Part shown: positions 9,175-20,534 of the stretch, in pieces
Numbering within the stretch: the first letter of the stretch is position 1
How the letters are laid out: every line of letters starts with the position of its first letter
NCBI GenBank assembly: GCA_017591395.1
Contig: WEDG01002568.1
Span: 496,001-560,000, forward strand
From: Schistocephalus solidus
Taxonomy: Eukaryota > Platyhelminthes > Cestoda > Diphyllobothriidea > Diphyllobothriidae
Length of the DNA stretch: 64,000 bases
Reading direction: 5' to 3'
Notes under the pieces: generated by a model
Database searches by the model: none
The model's input: only the letters and a program-made list of their open reading frames with translations
What the model was told of the DNA's origin: nothing
Made by a program: the position numbers and the translations under genes

Positions 9175-9290
9175 AACGCGGCGGCCGTGGTGGGATTCCG
9201 ACTCACAACAGCCAACTGAGGCCGCCGAGTTTTCTACAACTGGGGCAAATGAAGTAATACAATCTGCGAAAACGCCTATTAGACGTTATT
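9175..9290. repeat. Fold-back SINE family 2 fragment
   Basis: Minus-strand GGCGGCCGTGGTGGGATTCC (tail and B box) is joined to plus-strand GAGGCCGCCGAGTTTTCTAC and the AATCTGCGAAAACGCC tail. The junction is near the B box, as at 668-772. Confidence 0.5.
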
Positions 9291-9552
9291 AGTCAAGCTA
9301 GATAATTAATCCGACAAATAATGGCAGTTTCCGAACAAATGAAGTCTAATAATACTAGGTAAAGGACGACTGCAAGTAATTCAGAGGGGTTATAAATAAA
9401 TTTTTGCGACATGTCCAGAGACCGAGAAGCTGCGAGAACGCAAAACCCTATGGCACCTCTTCCACGCCAACGGATTTCCATGTAGCTTCATAAACAAATG
9501 CTTGTACCAAAGGCATACAGAGACCGAAGGTGAGAATAAACAAAGACTTAAA

Positions 9553-10140
9553 ACCTACCGTGTCTTGTCCCTATGTGAGGAACGTCTCGGAAGCCACTGA
9601 GCGCGTGCTAAGACCGCTAAAAGTGGACGTTGGACACCAGCCGGAGGCCCCCATCCGTCGCTTACTCATGCAACCAAGGAATCAACTATCACCCCCGGAT
9701 AGGGCAGACGTTATTTAACGCGCCAACTGCCTAGACTGCCCGGCCACCGATTGCGGTATGACTGATTACGCGCATGCACAAGCATGCTCTTACCGTAAGG
9801 CGAAAGGATGAACGATCACACGTCGCTATGCATAGTCTAGAAAACAACCACCGGTTCGACTTTGACGGGGCCAAAGTGCCCGGCCGAGCGAAAGGCCGGC
9901 TGGCGAGAGAAATCATCGAAGCCTGGCAATCAGACGCCAACTCTATCAACCACAGCCTCAACCTACCAGTACCATATGAGGCCGTCAGGCATCACGTGCG
10001 CACGAGAGGAGGACCAATGAGAGGTGAGGTGGATAGACCTATGACAAATGAGCACGAAAGACCTTTCTTAACTATGTATTTTACTTGTTCTCCATCTCTG
10101 AGGATGTGCTCGAGTATGGGTGTAAAATGTCAGATAATTA
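9553..10140 (+). mobile_element. Penelope-like element remnant: GIY-YIG endonuclease and 3' end
   Basis: The N-terminal linker CPYVRNVSEATERVLRPL matches YVSNVSEATTRILKPF of the 54.1 kb copy. After an in-frame stop near 9716 come a decayed Cys pair (NCLDCPATDCG) and a frameshift. The C-terminal half HVAMHSLENNHRFDFDGAKV, then ARE.IEAW and SINHSLNLPVPYEAVR, follows to about 10005. A 3' UTR ends in a hammerhead-like fold at 10094-10135. The GIY-YIG core residues themselves are lost in the broken zone, so it is a pseudogene. Confidence 0.7.
10094..10135 (+). ncRNA. Hammerhead-like motif, Penelope 3' end
   Basis: Helix I ATCT (10094-10097) pairs perfectly with AGAT (10132-10135). This is a compensated version of the GCCT/AGGC helix in other copies. 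Core is CTGAGGA; helix II is mostly wobble pairs. The second core strand reads AAAA rather than GAAA, a likely inactivating change. Confidence 0.4.
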
Positions 10141-11589
10141 AACTTTCTTTCCCAGAGATCGCCTTTTCTTCTTCCATTTCAACATCTGGGATCCGCATCT
10201 TTTCCTATATCCATATACACTAGGCAATGATTAGCCATAAATGCGTTTTCCAAACTGACGCCTACACTGTCATGGGTGTGTATCTAAAGAGAAGAATTTA
10301 CATCTCTCTACCCTTTTGCGCGATCATAACAGTAGCTACTGTTTCTTTCAAATGAAGCAATGTTTTGTGAAGTCCAATGCCACTTTTAGAATATATAGCA
10401 GGGTCTATCATTTTTTCTAGTATTTCCTTGTAAAAATCTACAAGCTAATTATCTGTCCAAATAGTAGATGTTTTGTTTCACATGCAGTATGGTCCATTTA
10501 CCGGACGGATGCAACTCGGGGAGGAGGGAAACACGTCCTGACGCGTTAATGACCTAAATGGATGTTTTTTCATGCAGCTGACTATCAATTATGTTTTTGC
10601 GTTTATTGGGATATCCCCTAACTCCTGCCACTTGGTCCCACCAGCAAAACTGACCCTTTTTCCAAAGTGGTCAGTAGTAAATCGCATAATATTTTGACCA
10701 TTTTAGGTATGTCTGGCTATTTATTTGCACGTGCTCTACTGTATTTAAATGCTCTGTGCGTTTGAGCATGGAAATATGGACATCAGTGTATTACAGGTGG
10801 CTTTGTAATAAGCACCAGGGCTCCCTAGTCCACTGTTCTAACTTTAATTCTAAGCCCGAAACTGACCTTATTGCTAATCATAACTTTACCTTGTCCATAA
10901 TTCAGGGGTTCAATGGTCCCATTCACAACCTCTGAATGCTATCCAGTGTAAAAAATGCAGCGGGTTCAAGTTTCTGCAAACTAAACTCCTTCGAATCAAC
11001 ATTTCTAGCGACAAACGCATCTTTTTGACTGTTGATATGCACTGAATGCCAATGATTTTTAGACTGGAGATCACTTCTGAATGTTCTATTTTTCCTCAAC
11101 TTTCATTTTTACACAACTTATTCCATCTGCTCTCACAGTTGTCCGCTATTTACGGATGAGAGCAAGTTCGACCATAACTTCAGAATCGAGCCGCTGTTTG
11201 GGGAATCATTTTATTATCTTTCCTACTTCTCTTGATGACCGTTCACTGTCCTCGAATTTCTAGTATTGGAGTGCCTTAAATCTTTTTCTTTACTTGGCCA
11301 GGTGATAGCAACCAAAGTGCGCAAGACATGGTTACTTATCTGTTAAACTATGGATATTGAGATTAAGACGAGTAATTATAACAAACTACTCAACAATTTT
11401 GCCATAAATCTTACTTTTGAGCCTCAAGTCTCCTCCATCTGACCACTAAAGGCTGTGGAACGCGCAATCCCGTTTTAGGCTTCCAAGCAATATTCCCTCT
11501 TCGTGGCTGACATTTTGGCTTATCGGTTGTTTTTGCATATCTTAAATTTCGCATCGGCCCTATTTTACTGATTATGGAATCACTCGACA
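10141..11589. other. No gene recognised
   Basis: AT-rich DNA with only short frames. No repeat family of this window was matched. Confidence 0.35.
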
Positions 11590-12050
11590 CGACAGCACAC
11601 TCAACACGAACGACGATGTCCATCACGTGCTCCACAGTATGATGTGCACCAAGATGGAGACGTGCGTGCGAATTAGATTATAGTGATAGCGGACTTAGAC
11701 AGCATTGATCGCACGCTCTCCTCTTTCACCCTCCTTGAGTCCGGGATTTCGAAGGTGGGCTCGAGGACAGTGGTCGACAAGGCTAATCAGTCCATCCACG
11801 AGTGTGCCGCAGTCGCGGGCTTCGTGTAAGATGAACCAGGATTACCCAAAAATAAGAAATAGTCGGTTTGGATCCAATCGCAGTGAGAGTGCCAATAAGA
11901 CCACATAAAAAGGAACCGTCCTCTCTGTCCTGCGGGAAGGCCAGTTGGCAGCCTTCCATGAAACAATATTTGAAGTGAGAAAATGCGCTAAATACGTCTC
12001 TGTCTCTTCTCAAGAACCACTCCACTGGCTGAGGTGGGCTACCCTCTGAT
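11590..12050 (+). repeat. 0.37 kb-family repeat, long-form diverged copy
   Basis: Shares ACGACGATGTCCA.C, GTGCGAATTAG.TTATAGTGATAG and the CGCAC.CTCTCCTC core with the satellite unit at 50.4-52.1 kb. It then continues with a different 3' half (GGATCCAATCGC.GTGAGAGTG, AAGACCACAT.AAAAGGAACC) that is shared with 56400-56745 and 55820-56215 (minus). So the family has a common 5' half with alternative 3' halves. Confidence 0.5.
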
Positions 12051-12245
12051 ACGGGGACTGGGCGCAGTTAGATGGCATGGTGTGAGTCTGTGCCTATGCT
12101 TGTTGACTTTCCTTCATGTCTGCCGTTAGTTCTTTATGAACAAACTGAATAGCGTAGGCCGTGAGCTCATCTGCTACCCGGTGTTGCGTCGGGAGACCTG
12201 CCGCGTTGACGCAACCAAGAATGCAATAGTTCATGGTGTGACTAA

Positions 12246-12375
12246 AGCTGAAGTTGTCTCCAGGCCCAAGATCAGCGAAGGTGGCTGGCGCGGCGTGAGC
12301 CTGTACCTAGACATGCCGCCACATCTGTGGCACGCTCCATGGGTGCATAACCCTATTACCGCCTATTGTGCTCTC
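12246..12375 (+). repeat. Possible 3' fragment of the 0.37 kb repeat
   Basis: GGTGGCTGGCGCGGC followed by GCC.CCACATCT and CTCCATGG resembles the second half of the satellite unit. Weak match. Confidence 0.3.
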
Positions 12376-14640
12376 GCACCCCCTAACCCCCTGTTTGTCC
12401 GCAACTCAACTTCCTCCCTCATTATCCGACTGCAGGGGCGCAAATATATGAGATAAAATATCTCTGCGATCGTCTGATCGCAAACTATGATCTCTTGTTA
12501 GTGGCTAAGGTGGATATGAGAGGTAATAAAAGGTGAATGGTGGCTGGAGAAGACGGAAGAGAGTAGCTGAATGAAGCCAGAATGGGTCTGAAGCAGTATC
12601 AACATTCTCTGTCTTTTCTGTTCCTCCGTTATCACAAGGTGGCTAATTTCAACCTGTTAGATTGTTGCCTGTTCGTGACATTTTTCAGTCACCATGGGTT
12701 GATTTGCTTCAGAAAATCAATGTGCGTCCAAGCCTTATGTATGAGGTATCAAATTGGTTTACCTTTTCCATTTAAATGCTTTACTATTATCTACCTTTTT
12801 GCTCCTACTCATTTAATGAGTTAATGATCATAGAAGTGACTGGGTTGGTTGTGGATGTTTGACCAGAAATTGCCATCTTTAACTGTTGGATCAGATTCGG
12901 CCAGGTCGTCCCTAACTGATCCCATGCCTGGTGATTTCGTCGAGCCGTTAAAGTCACTTGCTGTAGATGAGATAACTCATAAAATATTATTCCTTTAGTA
13001 TAGTCAAAAGATTTTTCCGACAAACTGGAATACCAGTTTTCACGGAAAAACTACATTCTGATAACTTAATCTGAATATTTCTTATTGATTTTCAATGTCC
13101 CTATACATTAGAAAATCTCATAATTTTGCTATGCTTTAAGAGCGTAAAATCTCTATTCATTCAGCAACATATCTATTAGTTTAGCTCGACAGTTATTGCA
13201 GAATATATTGAGCCACATGTGGCGTCTAATTAATATATAAGATAAATATACGATTTTCTTTGAAAGGAACGTATGTAGCATATGTCTTAGGAGCGCTAAG
13301 CGCAAGTACAACTATAGTTCCATTTCAAAATTACACGGGACCCAAAAAAAACGTTTTTTTAAAAAAACCTACTGTTAGTTTTTCTGTGAGCATTTAACAT
13401 AGATAAGACGTAGGTTTCCACCAAATTAGTATACGAAGACGTATTTGTGTGCATTTTTCTATAACATATATATTTATATTTTTAAGGACATAGAAAATTA
13501 ATGCAACAGATTCATACTAGATAAGTGTTCATTTTTTCGAACTGTTGCGTTAGCAAGTGCTTAGAAAGAATTCAATTCAAAGGCTCGCATCCTGCCATCA
13601 AGATTATGCCATATGGAAAATTAGCGTGGCAAGCAGCCCAAGTATCCTTTTCTGTCGTGAATACATTTCCGAATTTCACTAAACATCTCATGAGCTAGGC
13701 CAGCAACTGTAGGTTAAACTAGAATTACCGAATTATTTGCCTTGAATGGCACCATAAACATTAACCACCTAAACTTATTTATGCATGCATTTGAACCGAC
13801 GGGTTTCTGATTTCCGCCGTTGAATATCTTTATTCCAATCGTTTATAAGGATACTAAGCTCAGTGATGGATTTTGTAAATAGTACAGTAGCTTTAGTAAC
13901 TGGTGATTATTCTCATCTGTCGACAGATCAGGAAACTAAGCTTTATGGGATGCCGGAAAGGTTTCGCGTATTCGTGTCTTTACGAAAAGTTTTGCAGGTA
14001 ACTAGTTCGATACTTATCACAAGGTGCCAATCTTAAGCCTTTTATGCTTCGAAGCCTGGCAACCCAGTTTCAAAAATTTGATTCTCCTGTACTGTGTAAA
14101 GAAAATAATGTAATACCACAGCCCACGTTTATGTGTCCTACCGGAGTCACCTTAAGGTACTCTGACTTGATACTTATTCAATCGATCAAAATCGACTTCA
14201 TCCTATTATTTGGTTGCCCGTTCGTGAGCTTTGTCATTCGTGCTGACCTATTTTGCGTCTCGAAGTCAGTGGATCAATGTGTGCCTATACTTGATTGAAA
14301 GATCAACGATTTTTCAAATTGTTTTACCTCATTTCCATTGTGTTCCTTTATATTTGGCTCCTTACTTGCTCTTCATCCACAGTCTTGTTAAATGACGCCA
14401 GAGTCTACGTTTTTGTCCCTTGACCAAAACATCGCCAGCTGCCCTTGCTTGATCAGATACCGGCCATCTCGTTTTTAATTTGCCCCCTCTACTGACCTCG
14501 TTGAAGCGATTGCAGTCACTTATACTAGTCACTTATACTAGTTTCTTGTCTTGTCTTGTTACTAGTTTCTTGTCGGAGGAGGGGAATGGCGTGAGAACAG
14601 TTACGCAAAACCCGGTACACCGAACAGACATAATCATGCC
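12376..14640. other. No gene recognised
   Basis: Long AT-rich stretch. It has short frames only and no mobile-element motif. Confidence 0.35.
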
Positions 14641-14945
14641 CGATCGATAATAATTAAAACCCCGCCTAAACTGGGAGCACGTTGCCTTCCACTGCGTGCC
14701 AGCTTATTTAGGCTACTCTGCGAAAACCGAAGTCACGTCCGTTCTTAATTGCAGTTTGAGCTCTAGTCTCCAAGTATGCCTGGCACTGAATCTGCAATAT
14801 AACTTCACGCCAATCACTTTTCTCCGCTGCACCATAGTGTTGAACGTTTGTCCTTTGAACCTGGGAAGCAGACATGAATGGGGGATTTCGGGGCAAGTCA
14901 CTAGTACCCCCACTATTCTGGGGTCATGTGTTAAGTTCCAGGGAG

Positions 14946-15070
14946 ATTAGTATCGGTTTTAAGGTTATGTGTAAGCTGCAATTAAGGTTAGGGCCGTGTT
15001 ATATTAGGGTCACAGTTAGGGTTAGGGTGAATGTTTGGGTTGAGAATAGTTTAAAGGTTAGAGTTGGGAC
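14946..15070 (+). repeat. Degenerate telomere-like (TTAGGG) array
   Basis: Repeated AAGGTTA, TTAGGGTCA, GTTAGGGTTAGGGTGAA and GGTTAGAGTTGGGA units with interruptions. The flatworm telomere unit TTAGGG is present in two perfect adjacent copies. Interstitial and decayed. Confidence 0.65.
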
Positions 15071-15810
15071 ACGGCCATATCGCCGCATCATGAAATTTTG
15101 CGCATAGCTGCTTCAAGTACCGGCATGGTTCCTAATTCCCTGCAGTACCGAATTTGTATACAGTAGGATCGCATTCTACAAAAAATGATAACAATCGAAA
15201 AATTATGTGTACCGAAGAGTGCATTTTACTACTACTTTATTATTATAATCCTCTGCATCATGGTAGTCTTGGCTTGATGACCAGTCCTTTCAGCTACAAG
15301 TAATAGTGCGTTTGATTTTTGTGATTTATATTTGTGAAAAACCAGATGGTTGTTAGATGGCAGGGCACCTTTCAATGAAAAAAATTACTGGCCAACATTT
15401 GTGCCTTGCCATGGCGTTGCTTCTTCGTTTGAACAGGTCTAATCTCCCCCTATGTGCCAGTTTAATATGACTAGTCTATATTAGGAACGGAGATCACATC
15501 CTGTCAGTTAGTTGAAAGACTGGCTGACGCTGCATAGAGCGTTTATATGAGGCTTGAGAGAAGGATGGCTTCGTGCAACTCCTCCATTTGAAAATGGGCG
15601 TCTGCTTCCGACCCCTACAAAGGACTCACCAGAACTGTGTTCAACGAGGCCGCAGCTTTTATCTTACAGGAAGCCATCTAGCCAGCCCAGTGCTCTTAGT
15701 ACGTTTGAGGTCGACACTGTGCATATACCGCTACCGTTTCTAAGTCAAATCCTGTGTACGCAGACTTCATCGGTATTATGTGGCGGTGGCGTAGGTGCCA
15801 ACGACTACAA
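15071..15810. other. No gene recognised
   Basis: Mixed AT-rich sequence. Several short frames near 15554-15948 have no recognisable domain. Confidence 0.35.
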
Positions 15811-15815
15811 ATCCG

Positions 15816-16006
15816 TATAAAAGGAAGGGTTCTTATGAGGAGTGCACCTTCCATTTACAGTGTACCTGGCCAGGGAAATAGCAGCGCCCGCGTCTGGACG
15901 CCTTCGGTGAACAACTTTTGGGGAAGTGAAGCTGGGGCAACACGCTGAGCTGACTGACAATTACTCCTGTTTTTGCCCAACAATCATAATTCATTCTTTG
16001 AATAAA
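15816..16006 (+). promoter_or_regulatory. TATA box and polyadenylation signal about 185 bp apart (possible solo LTR)
   Basis: TATAAAAGG at 15816-15824 is followed by AATAAA at 16001-16006 and a T-rich downstream element. This spacing is typical of the U3/R part of an LTR. No matching second LTR or coding region was seen, so a host terminal exon or chance is equally open. Confidence 0.25.
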
Positions 16007-16439
16007 CGTTTTTTTCTTAAAATCTGTCTTTTGGACTCCACGGAGGGTAGGGATGCCTGATATAAAAAATAGAAGGACTGTGTTTTGAGATTATCTCAAG
16101 CCTTGATGGTCGCCATCCAACAACTCGATCGTCCCTCCAAAGGAGAACTCGACAGCAAGGACGGAAGAGTCAAAATCGATTTATATCTGATTACAGCGTA
16201 TTGAGTACGAGTATTTAAAAGGTTGGGCTGCAATTTGACCAATCCGATAGTGTCCTTGAGGTGTTAGCATCTCGCCTGACCTTCCGAATTATCCGAATGA
16301 TTGAGCAGAGCCCTAATCCCTGTCAGCAGCTTGCGCGATATCACCATGCGTACAGCCTATGGGTGGATCGATAGTGCAGCGCGGGAAGAGTCATCAGGGC
16401 AGTGTGTGATCAAATCTGTTAGGATGGCTCTTCCTAACA

Positions 16440-16750
16440 GACTTACGTTAAGTTTCAGGAAGAGAAAATATACCCATGAATTAACGCTAACACTAACCTT
16501 AACATAAAATTAAACCAGCACCTTAATCTTAACCCCAGCCCTACCCTAAACATAAACTCTACAACTAAAACGATTATGACCTTAACTCTTAGCCTAATTA
16601 TAATCCTTACCCCAACTCTGACCTTAACCGCAAACTTTAACACCAAGCCTCACCTTAAACCTATACATAATTTCCTTCGAATTTAGCGCAAAGCCGCATA
16701 TTTTGTGGGTGGTTCCCTTTTCCCGTTTTCTATTTAGGCATCCTTAACTT
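16440..16750 (+). repeat. Dispersed repeat with internal degenerate CCCTAA array, copy 1
   Basis: Left flank AGTTTCAGGAAGAG.AAATAT.CCC, then 16480-16665 of decayed CCTTAAC, CCCTAAAC and CTTAACCC units, then right flank GCGCAAAGCC.CATAT..TGTGGG and TTTAGG. Both flanks recur around the array at 18120-18815, so the telomere-like array belongs to a mobile or duplicated unit, not to a chromosome end. Confidence 0.6.
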
Positions 16751-16899
16751 ATCCACAACCACACTAGCAATGATTTCGTATTTTCTTGAGTTTCTTGTGG
16801 GCACCGAGCTGCTATGTTGAATGACTTACATTTGAGAAAAAAATATGTGTTGTGGGAACAGTGCCCTAGAACATGTAGTTTTCATTCTCCAAACCTCGC

Positions 16900-17195
16900 C
16901 TCATTTTTTGCTGCCCGTAGCTTTCTGGCTGGAGCATTCCAGCCTATCGCGTGCCAATCTTGAGGCATGTTCCAGCATCTTCCGGCCTATGACCTGTCGA
17001 TTGTTGATTGACAGTTTCGCGCGCGAGAATTTCCTCGCAGGAAAATCTCGAAGGATCGACCGGCCACGCTGATTGGCTGTTGAGGTCATCAACTGCATTC
17101 CGCAGCCGGCTAGGTCTTTGACGCCCCTTGCCGCACTTGGCCGTGACTCTACGCGGTTTCCCTTCTCCGCAACATGAGGTCCTGACCATAAAGGT
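16900..17195. other. GC-rich island of unknown nature
   Basis: Locally GC-rich sequence containing TTTCGCGCGCGAGAATTTCCTCGC in an AT-rich setting, ending with a splice-donor-like AAAGGTATGC near 17190. The frames on both strands match nothing I know. It could be an unrecognised repeat, a promoter or a 5' exon. Confidence 0.25.
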
Positions 17196-18115
17196 ATGCT
17201 GAAGCCAGCTGATTATCCTTTATACACACACTGTCAGTACATCTGCAGTTAAAGGCCGTTTTGACGTGGACGTATACAACAGGTCCTTAAAGTATGCTTA
17301 AAAAGGTAATGGGGTTATATTTGTATCGACTTGCTTTCCAGTTCACAATTTTCTCAGGGGATATTTGAATCCTGTATGATTTAAATCATTTACGTGAGCA
17401 CACTGTAAACCATTCGTCGATGTGGATGAAATCAAAACCTACGCCAGCAAAGGCAAGGTTCTAAACTCCAGGGTAATAGCATTTCAGTTCCCTACTTGGA
17501 GGCGTGTTTTCAGTCAAACGGGATTTGGACATGGACTGTACTCAAGTCGTTCCCTTATTCGTTGGTCGCACACTTACATTCCACGAAGACCGACATTCTA
17601 AACACTTGGATAAAATGAACATCCATATTATGTTATAGCGATTCAACAGGACTAGCAAAGCAGCTGGTCTTTGATCCGAAATAACAATATGAACTAAAAA
17701 TTAAAATTTTACTCAAACAGAGTGAGTGTGATTGAACGAAAAGAATGTTGCGCCTCTCTAGAACCCGTGTGTAGTTTATAGCAGAAGTAGCCATGGTTTT
17801 TCACCACCAGTCATTTGAAGCTAAAGAGCAAAGAGAAATAGCCTTTGGATGCCGAAATTGTATTTAAAAATATACCGCTTATCAGACACAAAACCCACAA
17901 ATGACTCTTCAAGATTTTAAATCCAACCGGATTTACTGGTTTTCAGTAGGCAATTTTTTAGAAGTAAGAATGCGTCTTTGAATACCCAGTAGTTTTGTGT
18001 AGTAACGCCATAGGAGCCTTTTTAGCAATTAATAACCATTCTGATAAGGATGCCTTGCATGGATGCCTTAACAGTACACGAGAAGAGGAACCGCCTGGCC
18101 CACTTAAAACAGGTG
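17196..18115. other. No gene recognised
   Basis: AT-rich sequence without a recognisable motif. Confidence 0.35.
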
Positions 18116-18117
18116 AC

Positions 18118-18815
18118 ATTCCGATAAATTTCAGGAAGGGTAAATATTCCCGTGTCTTAACGTTAACGCTAACCCTACCATAAAACTAAGCTGTCATCCT
18201 TACCCTAAACCAAGCCCTACTGTAAATCATAACCCTACGACAGTTCGACTGTCGTAATCCGACGATGTCCATCGTATGCTCCATGGAAGGGTGGAGCAGG
18301 GACGGCGACTTGCGCGTGAATTAGTTTAAGTGATAGTAGCCTTGCGCTGCAGCTACCGCACTCTCTCCTTCTCCCCCACCTGAGCCCGGTGTCAAGACAG
18401 AGTCAAAAAGACCGGAGATGGGATAGGGCGCAGGTGGCTGGCGCGGCCGGGTCCCCTAAGTCCTAGCCGCCCCTAGGTGTGCCACCACACCTCCATGTTC
18501 AGCATTTGTTATGGGAGCGCAACCCGAATAACGCATGCCATGCCCTGATGTGGCCCCCGTGTTGGTCCAATGCATCTACCACGTGGCCCGTTTAGGGGGC
18601 ACAAATCTTAACCCTACAGTTGCACGATCTCAAACCTTAACACTCAACCTAATCCTGACACTGATTTTAACCCAAAATGACACCTGAACCTAAATTTAAC
18701 CCCATTCCTCACCTTCAAATCCTAAACCTGATTTTCCCAGCATAAGGCGCAAAGCCAAACATATCGTGGGCATTTCCTATCCCCATGTCCTGTTTAGGTT
18801 GCCAGAAAAGGCATC
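18118..18815 (+). repeat. Dispersed repeat with internal CCCTAA array, copy 2, interrupted
   Basis: Same flanks as 16440-16750 (AAATTTCAGGAAGGGTAAATAT on the left, GCGCAAAGCC.AACATATCGTGGG on the right). The telomere-like array is split into 18157-18238 and 18610-18735 by a single 0.37 kb repeat at 18239-18609. Confidence 0.6.
18239..18609 (+). mobile_element. Single 371 bp copy of the 0.37 kb repeat, with apparent target duplication
   Basis: Begins GACAGTTCGACTGTCG and ends TTTAGGGGGCACAAATCTT. It is flanked on both sides by AACCCTAC (18231-18238 and 18610-18617), an 8 bp direct repeat that may be a target-site duplication. The array it sits in is itself made of similar words, so chance is possible. 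The same unit is tandem at 50441-52127, so this single copy defines the unit ends and suggests it can insert as a unit. No coding capacity; the insertion mechanism is unknown. Confidence 0.55.
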
Positions 18816-18974
18816 TCCATCAAAATAATCTCCAGTGCACAAGACGGATGACTTTTGGTCGAAAATACTGTCAGTAGGTGCTCAAATGGCCTCTTCATAT
18901 GAACTGCCGTTCATTTAGCTTACTTAGGAAACCATTCCTTATCGCAGGCGATTTGGGCGATTTCATCGAACTGT

Positions 18975-19454
18975 TCAGTTTCCCTTTGTGTGCGTGTGTG
19001 CCAACGGTCTCATCTCACGTACCTCGGTGGAAATAAATCCTGTCAAGCCGCAATAATAAGTCCACCCAGGAAAATGGAGAAAGACTATGAGGAAAGTGCT
19101 TACAATTGTTAACCTGCTGATTGCACCGATCAACTTAGTAAAAAGGGACTGTTGCATAGATGGCTCAACTCCATCCGGGTACGAATGTTCTCTGGCTTTC
19201 TTTGTTTTATATTTAACATTGGACGTTTTTCTAAGGGAAACATCAGCCCGCGGATACTTTTGGACTTTAATGGAAAACCCTGCCGTGCTCCTCTTTATCA
19301 AGGACTTCATGCAACGTTTATTCTTGTCCATTCTTGCCACCCTCGAGGTTACAGCATTTTCGCAAACTCGTGGGCAAACCCGAAATGCTTGCGTCAATCG
19401 CGAGCTTTTTAAAAGTAGGAGAACTTCGTTGCTGCTTGGTTTAAAAAAGAGCAT
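18975..19454 (-). CDS. Uncharacterised 159-codon open frame
   Basis: The longest open frame outside recognised mobile elements, read on the minus strand from ATG to stop. The N-terminal half is basic (VARMDKNKRCMKSLIKRS) and near residues 107-140 there is a hydrophobic run (AISRLTIVSTFLIVFLHF) that could span a membrane. I recognise no domain. A 128-codon frame on the opposite strand (19087-19473) overlaps it, which weakens both. It lies just before the Gypsy 5' LTR. It may be a chance frame, a repeat-derived frame or a real exon. Confidence 0.2.
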   Translation of the reverse strand: MLFFKPSSNEVLLLLKSSRLTQAFRVCPRVCENAVTSRVARMDKNKRCMKSLIKRSTAGFSIKVQKYPRADVSLRKTSNVKYKTKKAREHSYPDGVEPSMQQSLFTKLIGAISRLTIVSTFLIVFLHFPGWTYYCGLTGFISTEVREMRPLAHTHTKGN

Positions 19455-19625
19455 TCAGCAGCCTTTTGGTTGAGGCTCTTTACCCCTGAAGATTACATGG
19501 CAGCTGTTTATACTTCTCGTCTTCTCTCTATTGCAATAAATTCTTTTATGCTTACAGGCACATTATACCTCCGCTTTCGCCGTTTGAGATAAATACACAT
19601 TCCGTTAGGTCAAAATGATTCAATA

Positions 19626-20318
19626 TGTAGGGACAAAAAAGCATTTTGTTTTAAAGTTGTGAAAATTCCCATTAAAAAAATTCAAAAGACGAGTTGGCGA
19701 GCATACGCACTGCTTTCGATAATTTCTCTTTAGGCCAGTAGAGTAATAGTGACAGGTTGGAATGTAGTAGAAAGTTAAAACATGAAATCGTTAATGATCG
19801 TCCGTTTGTGTGTGTTATGTGAGAGGTGTGCATAGGGGAAGGATGATAAGAAACAGTGCGTTAGGCGGCAGTGAGTGTTTGGTAGAACCGTTCTGGAGGG
19901 AAGCGGAGGGCAGGGCTGGCCGGGGGAATGCATGCAGTTAGGTGACCGTTGGTCAAGCTAAGCACAGAGTTTTTACGAGGTTATTTCGTGCGCACCAGAC
20001 CGGCTTCTTCAACCTTATGACAGTCGCTTCTGCTGATGCTGCTGCTAGCAGATGTTGACCCAGTGTCTTGGGATAGTTTGGTGGGACCTTAGAATTTACA
20101 TGGAAAGCCCGGTGTCAACAATATGTGCAAGGATGGTGCTGTTTATGCTCTTGACTTCCCCTTTTTTCACTTGTAAAAATCGACACACAACCTGCGTATA
20201 ATTTGACAATTAGTAACGTTTTGTTGACTAGTTATTTTCTTCTCACTTTAACTGGCGTATATAAGCTTTGGGATGGTATTCGCCTTATATGCAAAGAAAG
20301 ACCGATTAGTTCTCTACA
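19626..20318 (+). repeat. Gypsy-type 5' LTR
   Basis: Starts TGTAGGGACAAAAAAGCATT, matching TGTGGTGACAAAAAGCATT of the 3' LTR (22617), and ends TCTCTACA directly before a primer-binding-like site. The last 150 bp (GACACACAACCT, TTTGACAA, TAGTTATTTTCTTCTCACTTT, a TATATAAG box and GGATGGTATTCGCC) match the 3' LTR. About 490 bp (19676-20165) have no counterpart in the 3' LTR, so the two LTRs are unequal. Confidence 0.7.
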
Positions 20319-20337
20319 TTGGTGATCCCTTTGGTTC
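20319..20337 (+). other. Gypsy primer-binding site
   Basis: TTGGTGATCCCTTTGGTTC follows the LTR end immediately. Many metazoan Gypsy elements start their internal region with TTGGTGACCC-like sequence complementary to a tRNA 3' end. One C to T change is visible in the core. Confidence 0.55.
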
Positions 20338-20534
20338 ATAGCGCCCTCTATTTCATTTATTTGCCTAAAAATTTCCCCTCGCATCCAGTCTCTCGTATTT
20401 TCCATTCGATGTATTATTGTTACCAGTTTCTATCTCCCTATCTAAGGCGCCTAAACTTTCCACGAATACCACTGCTGCCTTTAACCTGCCCCGTCAATGC
20501 GTCAGTCATCTGGTCAAATTAGCTGACCTACTTC

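Noticed and set aside
18239..18609. Hammerhead in the 0.37 kb repeat (CCGACGA near its 5' end)
   Set aside because: No helix I partner or GAAA strand with consistent pairing could be drawn.
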